Positions 12,281-25,306 of a DNA stretch of 64,000 nt are shown in pieces; the stretch's first letter is position 1, and each line of letters starts with the position of its first letter. Position numbers and translations under genes: made by a program. The stretch is taken from NCBI GenBank assembly GCA_023630585.1, contig CM042566.1, positions 4,597,254 to 4,661,253 of the forward strand, written 5' to 3'. Below the pieces are notes generated by a model. That model made no database searches. It was given only the letters and a program-made list of their open reading frames with translations, and was not told the DNA's origin. This DNA comes from Cranoglanis bouderius (Eukaryota; Chordata; Actinopteri; Siluriformes; Cranoglanididae).

Positions 12281-12760
12281 TTCAATTCTCGAATCTGATT
12301 AGTCAGAAGGTGTATATTATTTTTTGGCTGTAACATGAATAATAGATTAATGTTAATGCATTTGTTCTAATATTTTACTGTTTCTAGAGTAACAGTTCAT
12401 ACAGTACACTGGGACTTGTATGGAGGACCCACCACATAATCTAAAACTAATAATAATAATGTGGTGTTTAACAAAGACATTTATTTAATATTTATGGGTG
12501 GAGAGTCTCAAGGGTCAGCGCTGAGAGTGACAAGCTGAGAGAGAGAGAGAGAGAGAGAGATATTCTGGTGAAGAAACAACTGTTTATCAAGTGATAATAG
12601 GAACTAACTTGTTTCATGGACATTCCAAAACAATAAATCTAAATTTAAACATTTAAAATGTGCAACTTGTCAATCATTAATAAATTAAACATTGTAATTG
12701 TTGGTAAATTGCTGTAGTATAGGCTAGTGAAACAATACAGTCTAGACTGTTCGGTTATAT
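12281..12760. repeat. Repeat family A, copy 2
   Basis: Starts with TTCAATTCTCGAATCTGATT and GTCAGAAGGTG. The interior, including the GA run at 12,536-12,560, matches in layout the copy at 57,170-57,866: a block on opening a run of ACTGTT...CAGTACACTGGGACTTGTATGG and a TGGAGAGTCTC segment. Confidence 0.5.
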
Positions 12761-13969
12761 GAAAATAATTCACATCAGATAACGTCAGATATATCCAGAC
12801 TGATCTTCATCTTTCTAACAATGCACAAAATCGAAACCTGAAACCTTATTAATTCTTAAAGCTTCATATTTTAATTACAGTTTGCAATCCTGTTCACTGC
12901 TCAGCCAAAATGTCTCACTGATCACAGCCATCTGTTTTGAAGCGGATGCAACATTTATACCTAAAACACCCCGACTTGTCTTGATTATGAAAATAAACTT
13001 AAAAAAAGCAATTTTAATAATTATACCAGACGTACGCTGAGCTGCAAAGTGGGTACGACGTCTCACCATAAATCAGCCCATAAAGTGTCAGCAAAAATGT
13101 GTCACTTGTCTTCAAGTGGAGGTACATCAAAAACGTTTTTGTTCCCTTTACTGTTAGTTGTCACGCAGGAAGAACACTAATAAAAAGTGTAATTCAGGTA
13201 GACACAAGGAATTTATAGAGAACCAAAACACGCACCAGACTTCAAGATAACTAAGAACTGTATCAAATGGCTCCTCATGGTCCAGTTATGTTCCTTAATG
13301 ATGCTTCTCTGCAAATATTTTCTTCTAACTAAAGTGCAAAAGAGGTACCCTTGAGGATATCGTCCTAGTGAGAAGTGTTAAACGTAAAACTGTAGTTTAG
13401 CACCTGCTTTCTGAGAGTGAAAGGGGATTTACAGTTGTTTGCATGCAAATGGACTCTTGGAGGTTATTTATAGTGCAGTTTGCAGTGGTGATGAGAAACA
13501 GGTGCTGAGCGTTTGAGGCAAGTGTAACGGCAGGGGGGTGTCATTAGTTTGATTTAGGTGTAGATGGCGAGAAAAAGACGTTCTATTAACTATGGTTTTT
13601 TCTCAGTCCCTGTATTAAGATCTGCTAAGGAGAGAGCTCAGGCCACTCCATCGAGACCCTCATCACCTCCTTCAGACATAGACTGGAAATCAGATCAATC
13701 TTACATCTATATTTTTTCCACTCTTGGTCCACTTGCCAGTTACTCCCACGCTTTTTCAGGACTGCAACCTGAATAGACTGTGGTGTATGTGTGTGTGTGT
13801 AGGTGGAACATTCGGTGTAGCTCATAAACCATGCTTTATACTTGTCAGCATGGTATATCCAGATGCAAAATGCACATCTGAGTGGGGAAAAATGGCTGAG
13901 ATTAAGGAAATAGGCTAGAGCAACAGGTCATCGCTTCCTCACCGTTCCATGGTCACTGGTTTCATACTG
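12761..13969. other. Non-coding stretch, nothing recognised
   Basis: No exon or named repeat. Short reading frames near 12.9 and 13.6 kb look random. Confidence 0.4.
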
Positions 13970-14366
13970 TGCTCGGGTTACTGTCTGTGTAGGCTTTCCT
14001 ATGTCCACCCTGTGTTACTCCATGTTCTCCAGCTTCCTCCCATGTGTATTGTCAAGTTTTCACATCAGAGTAATGCTTCAGCCAGGTGCAAATGGTACCT
14101 GAGGCTACCCTTTTACCTGGTATCTACAGTAGGTGGTTTTAATATGATGCCTACATCCAGATTATTTTTTTCTTTGTTTGCTTTTCCTTGGTGTCTTATG
14201 GCATGACATATCAGTGCCAAACCATCAGCCCTGTGATGGTTTGGCACCCCGTCCAGGGTGTCCCCCGCTTTGTGCCCTGAGTTCCCTGGGATAGGCTCCA
14301 GGATCCCCCACAACCCTGTATAGGATAAGAGGTATAGAAAATGGATGGATGGATGGATGGATAAAG
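13970..14366 (+). repeat. SINE, forward orientation, degraded 5' half
   Basis: The 3' half is clear: GTTTGGCACCCCGTCCAGGG, GTTCCCTGGGATAGGCTCCA and a terminal GGAT run at 14,341-14,362. The left half (CCATGTTCTCCAGCTTCCTC) is a weak match to the SINE body. Confidence 0.6.
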
Positions 14367-14611
14367 ACATAGATAGATATCGAGTCAGAACCTCTTGGTA
14401 CAGAGTACACTTACAATAATAAAATCAGTATAAAGAGAATATTGCAGGATTGAAGCTCAAGAAAATCAAATAATTCCACTATACATGGTGGCCTGTAATA
14501 GACTAGCATCTAATAAAAAAAATTAAATCTATCAATATTTAAACAATGAAACTATTAGGGTTGAGCTATGAATTATATCACAAGGTCTTATCAATGGCAT
14601 AGCGGGCTGAA

Positions 14612-14765
14612 AAACATCAGCACAAATGAAGATCAAATCTAGGGGTTGGTTCACTCTACCTAATCACCTGATGACTGTCATTGATAGGCTGCATGAATCT
14701 ATAGTCTGGGCTAGAAAGAAATCAGCCCCAGCCTTGCTTCTTCATATCATACTGTTGGGTGATTT
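14612..14765. repeat. Unclassified dispersed repeat family B, copy 1
   Basis: Shares AAAGAAATCAGCCCCA, CTTCTTCATA and the ACAACTGTTGG region with 26,697-26,862 at high similarity. No terminal structure visible. Confidence 0.5.
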
Positions 14766-14789
14766 TTACAACTGTTGGTAGTGCTGTTT

Positions 14790-14940
14790 TCCATCCATCC
14801 ATCCATTTTCCATAACGCTTATCCTACACAGGGTAGCGGGGGAGCCTGGAGCCAATCACGCACACATTCATATACCACAGACAATTTGGAAATGCCAATC
14901 AGCCTACAGCACATGTCTTTGGACACTAATCCGCTGTGCT
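14790..14940 (-). repeat. SINE 3' part, reverse orientation
   Basis: CCATCCATCCATTTTCCATA, ATCCTACACAGGGTAGCGGG and CAGCCTACAGCACATGTCTT are the usual reverse-oriented blocks. The head is missing. Confidence 0.75.
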
Positions 14941-16059
14941 CCCAGGTGCCAAAAATAAAACATTGCTGCCTTTTATCTCCGAAAGACAGTGGGCTTCACC
15001 TTGATAGTGTTTCTATGCCAGCTGTCCCCGCTGGCTTCCCATCGACAGTGAAACCGCCAATCAGGACCAGGAAAAAAAAAAAAAAAAAACGCTTACTGTA
15101 GGTGAATGAATGAATAAAAAAAGTCTGCAGTGCAGCTGTAGTCCACTCACCATTTAATTATTCAACTGCCTTATTTAATGTTTAAGCACATGCTAATAGT
15201 CATATTGATCTCTGGATAATCAAAAGGATCTTAGGTCATGTTAGCATGTAAGCGTGCATGTTCACCCCTCTTCACCATTTGTCTTTCCACAGCTCAATTC
15301 TAAGCCCCTTCGGTTTCCCTGTGATGATGCACGAAGCATCTGAATAATTCAGCAGAGCACCAAAAAAAAACACATTTTGTGTTTGTCTAGCAGCAGAAGC
15401 TCTTCAGGTCCCACACAGTCCCTGAGCGAGAGGCTGGGAAATGGAGGACTGATCTACTACAAGATATGAGTTCAGGGCTAGAAGCCTCCCAAAAGAGGCA
15501 TTCACACTTTGCTTCTGCATCAAATATGCGTGCGTTTTGGAAGTACAAGCTATTGTGTCTTTCTTCACACTCCCAGCATCACAGGACAAGGAAGAGTGTT
15601 AAGAGAGATATTTAGGAAAGCGAGTGTGATATATGTGAAGCTGATTAAAATTACAACAGCACTGTGATATTTCAGAAGGAAAAACTATCCGAAGATAAAA
15701 GAATGCAAAAAAAAAAAAAAAAAAGAAACAGAATGCCTGACATTTGTTTAGTCTCATATTATTCAAACCAGTTATACATCATACTAGGGATAGATCAATA
15801 CATTATTTGCAATGAATGGATCATGTGTTTTAATACAGATACAAGCAGATAGAAGGAGCACCAGAAAGGTTCTCATGGCACCTGGTTGGGAGATGAAGTG
15901 TACATCAGAACTTAGATCGAACAGGACGTGAAAAAAAGTCTCTTCACGAGAGAGGTGAAGCTTGTAGGACAAACTAAGACCACATTCATTAACGTGAACG
16001 ATGCGTTCATAGTGTTCTTTCATTCATTCATAGTGTGAATTAGGTTACTAGACTAAGGG
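14941..16059. other. Non-coding stretch, nothing recognised
   Basis: Contains A-runs at 15,070-15,089 and 15,707-15,724. No gene identified. Confidence 0.4.
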
Positions 16060-16440
16060 TACGTCCATATTAATCTGGATAGCTCTGAAAGCTGCATTTT
16101 CATTTTAAAACCCCCTCCGTCTACACTTTTCAAAAGTTTTCCAAAAATTGCTCATCCACGCTGCGTCATTTCCATCAGGCGTTTATTTAAAAATGCAAAC
16201 TGAAGGTTGTACAAAGTGACATTAATCTTAAGAAAGCTATCGAACTGGACAGCAGCCACATCAACTGAAGTACAACATCGTCCACCGTCTTTTTTGTTTT
16301 GAGTTGAATGGGTCACATGACTGTGTCACATGACTAAAAATATGACATTGTTTTTGAATATCTCAGTTTTTCCAGTCCACACTACGACACAAAAATGGCG
16401 TTTTCAGATGTATCCACTTGGGAGAGCGTTTTCGTAAAGC
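16060..16440. mobile_element. Probable degraded hAT-like MITE
   Basis: The left part has GTACGTCCATATTAATCTGG and AAAACCCCCTCCGTCTACAC. The right part has TTTCCAGTCCACACTACGAC and AAAAATGGCGTTTTCAGATG. This paired layout is that of a common fish non-autonomous element. Ends are eroded, so the class is a guess. Confidence 0.35.
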
Positions 16441-18040
16441 TCAGTTTTTTTCGAAAATGTCATGGGCGAGTACAAACAATAATAATAACTGTGTACGCAG
16501 GAAAAAAACAAAAACAATCCTGCACACATTTCTATTTAAAAAACAAACAAACAAACAAATAATACCCTTCTGATTTAGGTCACGCCCACTTTCGGTTTGA
16601 ATCCAAACATCGATACAGATAATAAATACTTTGACTAAACAGATACAGACACAAATTTGTGTTACAGCCCTACTGTACATCATACTTAATTTGTCCATCC
16701 AATCTGCCACCAAAAAAAATTTGGATAGATGACAGTATACTCCATTTTCCTCCCTCTCTTCCCATGTGCAATGCTTCCTTCTCTTCGATCCCTCTTCCCT
16801 CCCTCTTCTCTTGCTTTCTCCCTCTCTAATGGATCGATGGCTGTGTTATGTTGCATGTGAGATTGTATTCTCCAGGTAATTGGGCTCAGCTGGGACCACC
16901 GAAGCGCCTAATTTACACAGACATCTCTCCGTTCCGTGCCTACGCACCCCCCTGGGACTCATCTCTCGTCTCGAGTTTACAGTCACCTCCCACCACTATT
17001 CCTCCACCCCCACGCTTATGCTTGCATCCCAATTGCACCCTAGTCACATTCTTCATTTTCTCAGACAGGCCCTTGTAGATTCTGCATTCATTTTTCCTCC
17101 ACAGGTTAATCCTACATGCCTTAAAGCGAATAAATGGGTATGAACTGTCATAACATGAGTAATGGTTTGTCAGAAGTAGTCAGCTGATGGTCTGGAAGCT
17201 CACGATGACAAAAAAATTAAATGAACCCATACAAATACTAGAGTTTATGTACAAAGAAATTATGTTGTCAGTCGGCTTTTGTACAACCCAAAACAAGTTT
17301 CCATTAAGAGAAGGAAAGATTTTCAATCAAAGCAATGAAAACCCTAGAAAAATAAATTTCCAACATCCAATGAACTATCAAGCAGAAACCACTAAAGCTC
17401 TCATGTTGTCCACCACTTTCAGCCTAACTATTAATGCAATTCATTATCTCCTCTCATCCTGAGTCAGTCTTGGTGTGTAAAACAAAAGGAGAAGTAGAGA
17501 CGGTGCAACCTTGCTGTTTCCTCTGACAGAGACAGTAATTGGGTTTGAGCGGCGCAGGCAAATCCAATTCCACACAGGCCACTTTCCGCCCTCCAAATTG
17601 TCTAAATTTGACAGGTATGACATCTTCCTTTCTCACTTTTCCTTTCTGGTTTGCAAGCAAAACAGGACGTTTTCTTTATTCACCCCCCTTCTGCTGTTGA
17701 AGAGGATCTCTTTCTGCAGCCTCATGAATTTTGATGTAAATCTCATGATCTGGCAGTGCAATGCTTGAAAAGCATGGTGACTTTGGATGGTGATGAAAAA
17801 AAATAAAAAATTGAGATGTGGATGTGTGGAGCTAACACTCGCTGGTGTTGATTTCACTGTTTACGTTTTCAGTTACTCTACAGTGTCATTCTGTCCATAT
17901 TTATTGGCTAGGAAAGATCTCTTCGTCACTCCTCGTCAACGGGCGTCCTACTGAGCCAAGCCACATATTTGGATTTCAGACAGTTACAATGTAAATATCA
18001 AAACAAAATACCCAATGCATTTTATCCTCACCTCAATGAT
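16441..18040. other. Non-coding stretch, nothing recognised
   Basis: A pyrimidine-rich patch lies at 16,740-16,830. Open frames of 85-91 aa at 16.9-17.8 kb have no recognisable domain. Confidence 0.4.
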
Positions 18041-18300
18041 AGCAATGCATTACATACGTATTCATCCCCTATTGTTCTGAAATCCCTAAATTAGTTCTGG
18101 TGCAACCAGCTACCATCAGAAGTCACATAATTAGCTGGAATCCACCTGTGTGCAAGGAGCACATGATCTTACTATAAATATACATGTTTCTGCAAGAGTT
18201 TGTTGAAGAACATACCTAAACAAACAGCATCACAAAGACTCAGGAGCTATCAAAACAAGTTATGTGACAAGAACTAAGATTAAAAACCTTGTTGTTTTAA
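18041..18300 (+). mobile_element. Tc1-like element 5' remnant
   Basis: TATTCATCCCCTATTGTTCT, CAGAAGTCACATAATTAGCT and ACAAACAGCATCACAAAGA correspond to the untranslated left part of a widespread fish Tc1-like element. The transposase region is gone. Confidence 0.5.
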
Positions 18301-18423
18301 TATTTCCAAAGGACAATGCTTTATATCGTTTATATCATGTAATGCATTAGTTTACGTTAATTAGTTATCCACCCGCACTGACCAAAGGTTATACAATCCA
18401 TGATTTAACCATTTCACGTAAAT

Positions 18424-18652
18424 TAGCGGTGGCTTAGTGCTTAGCACGTTTCCTCCAGGGCACAGTTCCTCCCCCTGTCCAAAGACATGCGTTGTGGGCT
18501 GATAGGCATTTCCAAATTGTCTGTAGTGTGTGATTGTGCCCTGCCATGGGTTGGCACCATGTCCAGCGTGTCTCCCACCTTGTACCCCTAGGCTCCCCAC
18601 GACCCTGTGTACAGTTAGCAGTACAGAAGATGGATGGATGGAGGGATGGATA
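18424..18652 (+). repeat. SINE, forward orientation, internally deleted
   Basis: Keeps an A-box-like head (GGTGGCTTAGTGCTTAGCACG) but has lost the B-box region. It resumes at CCAAAGACATGCGTTG and ends in GGAT repeats. Confidence 0.7.
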
Positions 18653-19194
18653 AATTAGATAAAAAAATGAAGATTTTTTTTTTTTTTTTTTTTTTTACAT
18701 ACAGTGTTTTCATAAATGCTAACAACTTCCTAAACTCTTATCTCCATCTGTAAATATTAAAACTTCAGACTCAGTTCTTTACCTTAACCACACAAATGTT
18801 CATTAAGGTTTTGTTGAATGTTTGTGGGCTTCGTTTTATTCACTGATGGTACCGGCATTAATTAATGCAGCCTATGGGGTTTATTATAAAAAAAGAAAAC
18901 ATCAATGAATACGAGTTAGTTACTTTATTAGCATTACTTATAGTTTATTAATGCTAATGTTAAAGAATGCATTAAATAATGTCAGTGGGGTAATGGGGTT
19001 GATAAATTAAATTTCATTATTACACATTTTATGAAAAAAAAAAAGTGGATCATTTTGTCTTAAAAAGTTAAGAGTGTTAAAATTCTAAATTCATTGTTAC
19101 ATGGTCATGGTGAAGCATAGCCTACAGTTGAGCTTTATTCAGGATTATTTATTGCTATTTTACTGTCATTCTTTACTGCTAATATTACAACAAT
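18653..19194. other. Non-coding stretch, nothing recognised
   Basis: T-run at 18,675-18,696, otherwise AT-rich unique-looking sequence. Confidence 0.4.
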
Positions 19195-19707
19195 ATACAT
19201 TTTATGGCCAAATGTTTGTGGCCACCTGACCCTCACCGCCATGTGTGATTCTTCCCCAAAGTGTTGCCACAAAGTTGGAAGCACACAATTGTATAGAATG
19301 TCTTTGTATGCTATAATATTACAATTTCCCTTCACTGGAACTAAGAGACCCAAAACTTGCTCCAGTATGACAATACCTCTGTGCACAAAGCGAGCTCCAT
19401 GAAGACATGGTTTGCCAAAGTTGGAGTGGAAGAACTCGAGTGTCCTGCACAGAGCCCTGACCTCAACCCCACTCAACACCTTTGGGATTAGTTGGAATAG
19501 TGGCTACAAGCCAGGCCTCTTCACCTGACATCATTGCTTGACCTCTTGTGGTCTTGTGGCTAAATGGGCAAATCCCCACAGCCATGCTCCGAAGAGTGGA
19601 GGTTGTTAAAGTAGCAAAGGGGGAACAACTCAATAATAATGCCCATGGTTTTGGAATTGGGAGTTCCATTCTCAGATCTCCACAAAAATTTTGGCCACAT
19701 CCAGTGT
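19195..19707 (+). mobile_element. Tc1-like element remnant (copy 2)
   Basis: Same family as 7,787-8,326: TTATGGCCAAATGTTTGTGG at the left, AGTTGGAGTGGAAGAACTCG and GAGCCCTGACCTCAACCCCA in the transposase-derived middle, and a weak inverted right end near TTTGGCCACATCC. The frame is broken by stops. Confidence 0.8.
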
Positions 19708-20262
19708 ATCTCACTATAAAAATATGGAATTCTCAAGGCCTACTTAGAGGTGACCAAAAATTCTTCACTACAAAAATTATTCAAGGATGTTATTCAAGGA
19801 TATTATGATATTATTTTAATAGTATGCATTTTGCTCTTTTAATGTAATTCCAATTAAGCTAGGAAAACCTGCTAATGTTGTCATTAAAATATTTATAGCT
19901 GCAAGTGCTTTCTGTAGTAAAAGAAAGATACAGGCTGAAAGTCTTATGAATAATGATACCTAAAACTTTATTTTAGATAATAAGGTAAGATAATAAATAA
20001 TAAAATAACACCTTATTTTAGAGGAAAGTCAGACTGGAGTAAGACTTCCCAAAAAAAAAAAAAAACACCCCAAAAAGTCAAACCAACTCAGTGTTACCAT
20101 GAGGAAAAAATAAGACACAACAGACACAAGCTGTGACCTGAGCCTTGACGCACAAACTGCGCCAAAGCATCACCAAAAATATTTTTGGAATATCTGATTA
20201 TTTATTTAGCGTCATCTCCGTGTTCTCAGTGCTTGGGTGATTTTTGTGATTCCTGCATACAC
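19708..20262. other. Non-coding stretch, nothing recognised
   Basis: A-run at 20,050-20,064. No gene or repeat named. Confidence 0.4.
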
Positions 20263-20960
20263 ATACAGTCCCATCTGAAACTATTGGAACGGCAAGGCCA
20301 ATTCATTTGTTTGTGCTGTACACCAAAGACATTTGTGTTTGAGATCAAAAGATGGATATGAGACGAGTGTTTAGGATTTCAGCTTTTATTTCCTGGTATT
20401 TACGTCTACATGTGTTAAACAACATAAAACATAGGAACAGATCACAAAGATTTGAAGTAAATTAAAGAATATAACACTTAATATTTGGGTGCATATCCTT
20501 TGTTTGCAATAACTGCATCAAGGCAGCGACTCATTGACATCACCAAATTGTTGGTTTCTTCTTTTGTGCCTCTTTCAGCCTCTTTCAGTTGTTGTTTGTT
20601 TTCTCCCTTCAGTCACTGATTGATGTTTGGGTTTTTCTTCACAGCTCTCACAATGTTTCTGTCATCAGCTGTTGTTGTTTACCTTGGCCAACCCATTCGG
20701 TGTCTGTTGCTCAGTACACTAGTGCTTCCTTTCTTTTTCAGGACATTCCAAATTGCTGTATTGGCTATGACCAATGTTTGTGCAATGCCTCTGATTGATT
20801 TTCACTTTTTCTCAGCTTCAAAATGGCTTGCTTTTCTCCCAAAGACAGCTCTATGATCTTCTGTTTCCTTCTCCTTTTTAACAACAAATGCAGTCTTCAC
20901 AGGTGAAACTGAAGGCTAAAACCAAGAGTAGATGTTCAGATCTATTAATTGACTTTGTTT
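20263..20960. mobile_element. Tc1/mariner-superfamily remnant
   Basis: Begins CATACAGTCCCATCTGAAAC and continues with a long untranslated region ending in decayed coding sequence (AACTGCATCAAGGCAGCGAC). It matches my memory of a common fish mariner-like element. The right end was not found, so it appears truncated. Confidence 0.5.
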
Positions 20961-21985
20961 CATTTACTACTGTTTACTGCTCTTTATGGTATATATATAT
21001 TTTTTTTTTTAAATGTAGACACATCTAATGTCATTATTTTGAAGGCTCTACATCATTTCTTTGCATGTGCCTTTGCATGGGGATGGGGTCGTGGTCATCC
21101 TCCAAGAGACCACTCCAATCAGGATAGAAATGTTTCATCATAGGTATTGCAGTGATCCTTCACTCTAAAGGTCCCCCACAGCACAAGAGCAGAACAGAGC
21201 CCCAGATTTTAGCTTTAATTCATCATCTGTATGCATATGACGGCACATAAAGGGTGCATCTGGGCAGTGAGTAGAAACGCCTTGAAATTTCCTTTCATAG
21301 GTAAAAGAAGAAGAAAGGGAACTGAGAGAAATGCAGAAAAGAATGTGTGATATCTGCGCAGCTGCTTAAAAATACCAGGGCAATTTGATCTTCAAACATG
21401 TCAGGAAAGAGATGCCAAGATTTGTACTCAAGCAGAATTGCACAACGAATCATCATCTTTTATCTGCTTGGTATCAAAGACTAAAAAAAAATAAAATAAA
21501 ATTAAAAAAAACAACACAGTAAAGTAGTAGACGTTGAAAAGACAGTCTACCTCCTCTATGATACTTCCACTATCTTACTAATGCAAATGAATCTTTTATT
21601 TTGCCTTTTTCACACTTTATTCTCTACACACCTGCTCATTATGTTCAACTCCAATGGTGGTAAATTAAAATAAATTATGATGCTGCGATTCACGATGGTT
21701 CGGCCACATGTGATAAAAAAAGAAGAATGTGTGTTACAGTGTGTGATTTCAGTGGCTGCTATAAGCTTTACGATAACCGTAAGATCCATGCCTCGTTGTT
21801 GATTTATCTAAGGAGAAATTACTTATTGGGATGGGATCCAACACTCTTAATTTTTTCTAGACACCCTCCAGGGCTGTACCATTAACACTCTGCATATGTA
21901 ATATCCAATATGTCTTCTACATCTAGAGTCATCTGATTATATTTATGTTCAAAGCACGATTACTGTATTTCTATAAGCCTAAACA
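20961..21985. other. Non-coding stretch, nothing recognised
   Basis: No supported gene or repeat apart from short A/T runs. Confidence 0.4.
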
Positions 21986-21986
21986 A

Positions 21987-22057
<71 letters not shown>

Positions 22058-22058
22058 A
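21986..22058. repeat. (ATCT)n microsatellite
   Basis: About 18 uninterrupted tetranucleotide units. Confidence 0.95.
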
Positions 22059-22080
22059 GTGTTACTATCATGAGACAATA

Positions 22081-22657
22081 GAGTGCTGCAAAAATGAGTC
22101 CTTAAACCCGGAAATGAGTTAGCATTTTAGCACATCTTCCTGAAGTCAGTGGGTTTGCTAACAAGTGGCTAAATTTGATTACAGAGGTTGTCGGGGAAAT
22201 TAAAGGTCATCACGCTGAACAGGAATAACTCATCTACTACAGCCTCGTTGTGTTTCAACTCAAACTATTCCAACTCAAACTTTCCAACTTGTAGATTTAT
22301 CAATTTGTAGTCACTTCCATTCGTATAGCTTTTTCATATTGTAGTGCTATAAAGCTATATAAAGTGGTGCTGATGTCATGAAGTCATGTGACCATGGCGT
22401 AGTTTGTTTATAACCATATAAGTTTAGCTTTTTACTTCTGCCGATTGTATGTACAACGTTCATAAAAGTTGTGTTCATTTGTGAAGATTATCTTGACCAA
22501 AACGAGTAAGAATCATAAACTTTTGCTGGCCACAGAGCTTATTTTCTGCGATAATCCGAAAGCCAGTGGAAAAATCCTGTTGGCTTTTTGTCGAGGGATC
22601 CAGGCTGATGCTAACTTCCGAGTTGGCTTACAGAAATACGTCATCCCTGCAGCACCC
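22081..22657. mobile_element. TA-flanked MITE-like element
   Basis: The left end GAGTGCTGCAAAAATGAGTC and the right end (other strand GGGTGCTGCAGGGATGACGT) are imperfect inverted repeats. Both continue into a GGAA...GAGTTAGCAT-type block, and both flanks carry TA. A 66-aa frame in the right part is repeat-derived in my view. The superfamily is unresolved. Confidence 0.5.
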
Positions 22658-22763
22658 TATTATGGTTGAGCATTATAGCACAGGATCTCATCATAAGCTT
22701 AAAACTATTACACATATACACAAGAACACACTCATTGAAAGACATATAGACAAAACCATTCAC

Positions 22764-22764
22764 C

Positions 22765-22835
<71 letters not shown>

Positions 22836-22898
22836 TATATCATGGTGGGGACAAAATAGATAGAATAGGAAAAGGATAGGAATATCTGACAGTTTTGA

Positions 22899-22938
<40 letters not shown>

Positions 22939-23126
22939 AAGAGAAAGCCACACAACAGTGGAGCAAGCGTGAATGGTGCATAGAGGATCAATACTGCAGA
23001 TGCACTTCATGAGCAGATCACACAGCAGCCAATAAACAGGAGAAAGCTGCAACAATTCTTCATAAAATTTCAAAACACAAAACTTCCTTCTGCATTCTGT
23101 CAAATTACCATTCATTTATATCCCCC

Positions 23127-23177
<51 letters not shown>

Positions 23178-23322
23178 ATACACACACACCACTCAGAATA
23201 CATAAAGTCCTCATAGCCTACAACTGCAAGGGTTGTTTAGATTAGTTTCGATAATCAAGGGATAGAAAAGTTAATATAGGGAGTGCAATCAAGTGTTCTA
23301 TCCAATAAATAATAAACACAAA

Positions 23323-23359
<37 letters not shown>

Positions 23360-23533
23360 ACACACACACACACATAACAAATGCACCAGATAACATGGAT
23401 TTCCTGACACTTTGCACATGGAAGTAATTGCAAAACAAAAACGCCACAGGACTCCTGGACAAAGAGAGATAAGAGTACAGGGTTAGAGATAATACAAAGG
23501 ATTATGTCTTTTAATGGTACAACACACACACAC

Positions 23534-23591
<58 letters not shown>
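22764..23591. repeat. Cluster of five dinucleotide microsatellites
   Basis: (GT)n at 22,764-22,836 and 22,901-22,937, (CA)n at 23,129-23,189 and 23,325-23,375, and (GA)n at 23,534-23,591, all within 0.83 kb. Spacer sequences show no coding signal. Confidence 0.9.
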
Positions 23592-23592
<1 letters not shown>

Positions 23593-23884
23593 AAGCAAGT
23601 TCTGACTAAAAAGCTGTTTGTTGTTAATACTTTAATAGATGAATATGATAAAAAAGCTGGTATTTTGATCTCATTTCGTACCTTTGAACATTGCATTTAG
23701 AGTGCTGATTAGATTTGCCTTCATGGCCGAACTTCATTCATGAATATTATTGCACACCCATCACATGATTTCTAATCTGTCACACATCAGGAGCTTTTCT
23801 TTTTCACTTTAAAAGAGCAGTAACTGTTCTGATCAAGTTTAAACTTACAGGATGACTATTATTATGACATGACATTCATGCTAT

Positions 23885-24160
23885 GATCCATCCATCCATT
23901 TTCAGTACCGCTTATCGTACACAATGTCGCGCGGGAGCCTATCCCAGGGAACTCAAGCACAGGGCACAATAGCGCACACATTCACACACTACAGACTACT
24001 TGGAAACTCCAATCAGCCTACAACGCATGTCTTTGAACTGGGGGAGGAAACCGGTGTATCCGGAGGAAACCCCTGAAGCACGGGGAGAACGTGCAAGCTT
24101 CACACATGCAGGGCAGAGGCAGGAGTCGAACCCCCAGCCCCGCAGGTGCGCTAGTCAAGA
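23885..24160 (-). repeat. Near-full SINE, reverse orientation
   Basis: Runs from the CCATCCATCCATTTTC tail through CAGCCTACAACGCATGTCTT to the B-box complement GGAGTCGAACCCCCAGCCCC. It is missing only the A-box end. Confidence 0.8.
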
Positions 24161-24990
24161 AAAATGGGACAAACATGAAAGGTAATTAAGGAAGGACACT
24201 TAGCAGACTGTGCTGTTATACGAAAATACTGCAGGCTGGATTGGTGTGGTGTGGTACAGCGTGCAAGCAGAGTGCTGCTATTTTCCCCCCGCAGTGCCTT
24301 ATTTGTGTATACCAGCACAGCCTGGAGTGTGTTATTCTGCTTATTTGCCAGAGATTACAATGTTTAATTTATCAATGCATGACACATCACTGACTGTAGT
24401 TAGAGTTAATGTTGTGGAAAGTCTGAAAGACAAGTTAGTCCGTAGCGAGTGGGCGGACACACATCACGCATCATGGATAAAGCCCTGAGGGAAGCCCGCG
24501 CTCAGGATTGGGTCTGGAGCTCAGCCAAAAATGGCAAGCAAATGAAGAAAAACTGAAAAAAAGAAGCGGACAAATGAAGAAAAACTGCAAAACAATAAAA
24601 GAGAAAACAAACATCAAACATATAAATGCCAATGCATACAAATGCAGAAAAATGAAAAAAAAAAAAAGTTTTGGCAGCCAAAACACGCACAGCGTACTCT
24701 CACTGTAATGGAAAACTAAAAATTTAATGTAAAGTTATTTATATCAGTCCATGTGTCCATGAATAATAATTTCTGATAAACAAATTTGTATAGTGAGTGG
24801 TATATATAATATTTAAACAGTATTATGCACAGTATGTAACATTGCATAAAATTGTTCCCATTGTGATCTTGACCACTGATCTTGCACACACACTTGACCA
24901 CTCTCTTTAATATTCTCTATGTAAACTTATTATTACACATAATATTTTTCCAATATTTTTACAAATAATATTATTATTTACATATAGAAA
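24161..24990. other. Non-coding stretch, nothing recognised
   Basis: A Lys-rich plus-strand frame near 24.6 kb reflects A-rich sequence. No exon supported. Confidence 0.4.
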
Positions 24991-25210
24991 GAGAGAGAGA
25001 GAGAGAGATGGAGGCCATAAGGCTTCTGTACCAGCTCCTGGGAATGTGGCCAATTGCCTTTTTTTTTCTTTCTAAGGACCACAGATGGCACATCGTATAT
25101 CCTGGCTCCGTCACTAATTGAGAATCCGTTGTAAATATCTTCAGTATCGGTGTATCCTTAATCAGTATTTACACGGCCTTCCAAAGCAAAGGTGCTGTCT
25201 GGATCCAGTA
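24991..25210. repeat. Unclassified dispersed repeat family C, copy 1
   Basis: Shares CCTGGGAATGTGGCCAATT, TGGCACATCGTATATCC and TTAATCAGTATTTACA with 28,022-28,540. Confidence 0.55.
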
Positions 25211-25306
25211 AATGAGCTTAAGGTTTCCAGAGTCCAGTTGTAGAACAATTCAAAACATACCTTCCTTTTCTCACAAGGTCACACTGTAAACTGCAGTGAT
25301 GTCACA

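Noticed and set aside
22641..23598. Several Cys-Val or His-Thr rich frames of 91-118 codons
   Set aside because: Translations of CA/GT and GA microsatellites.
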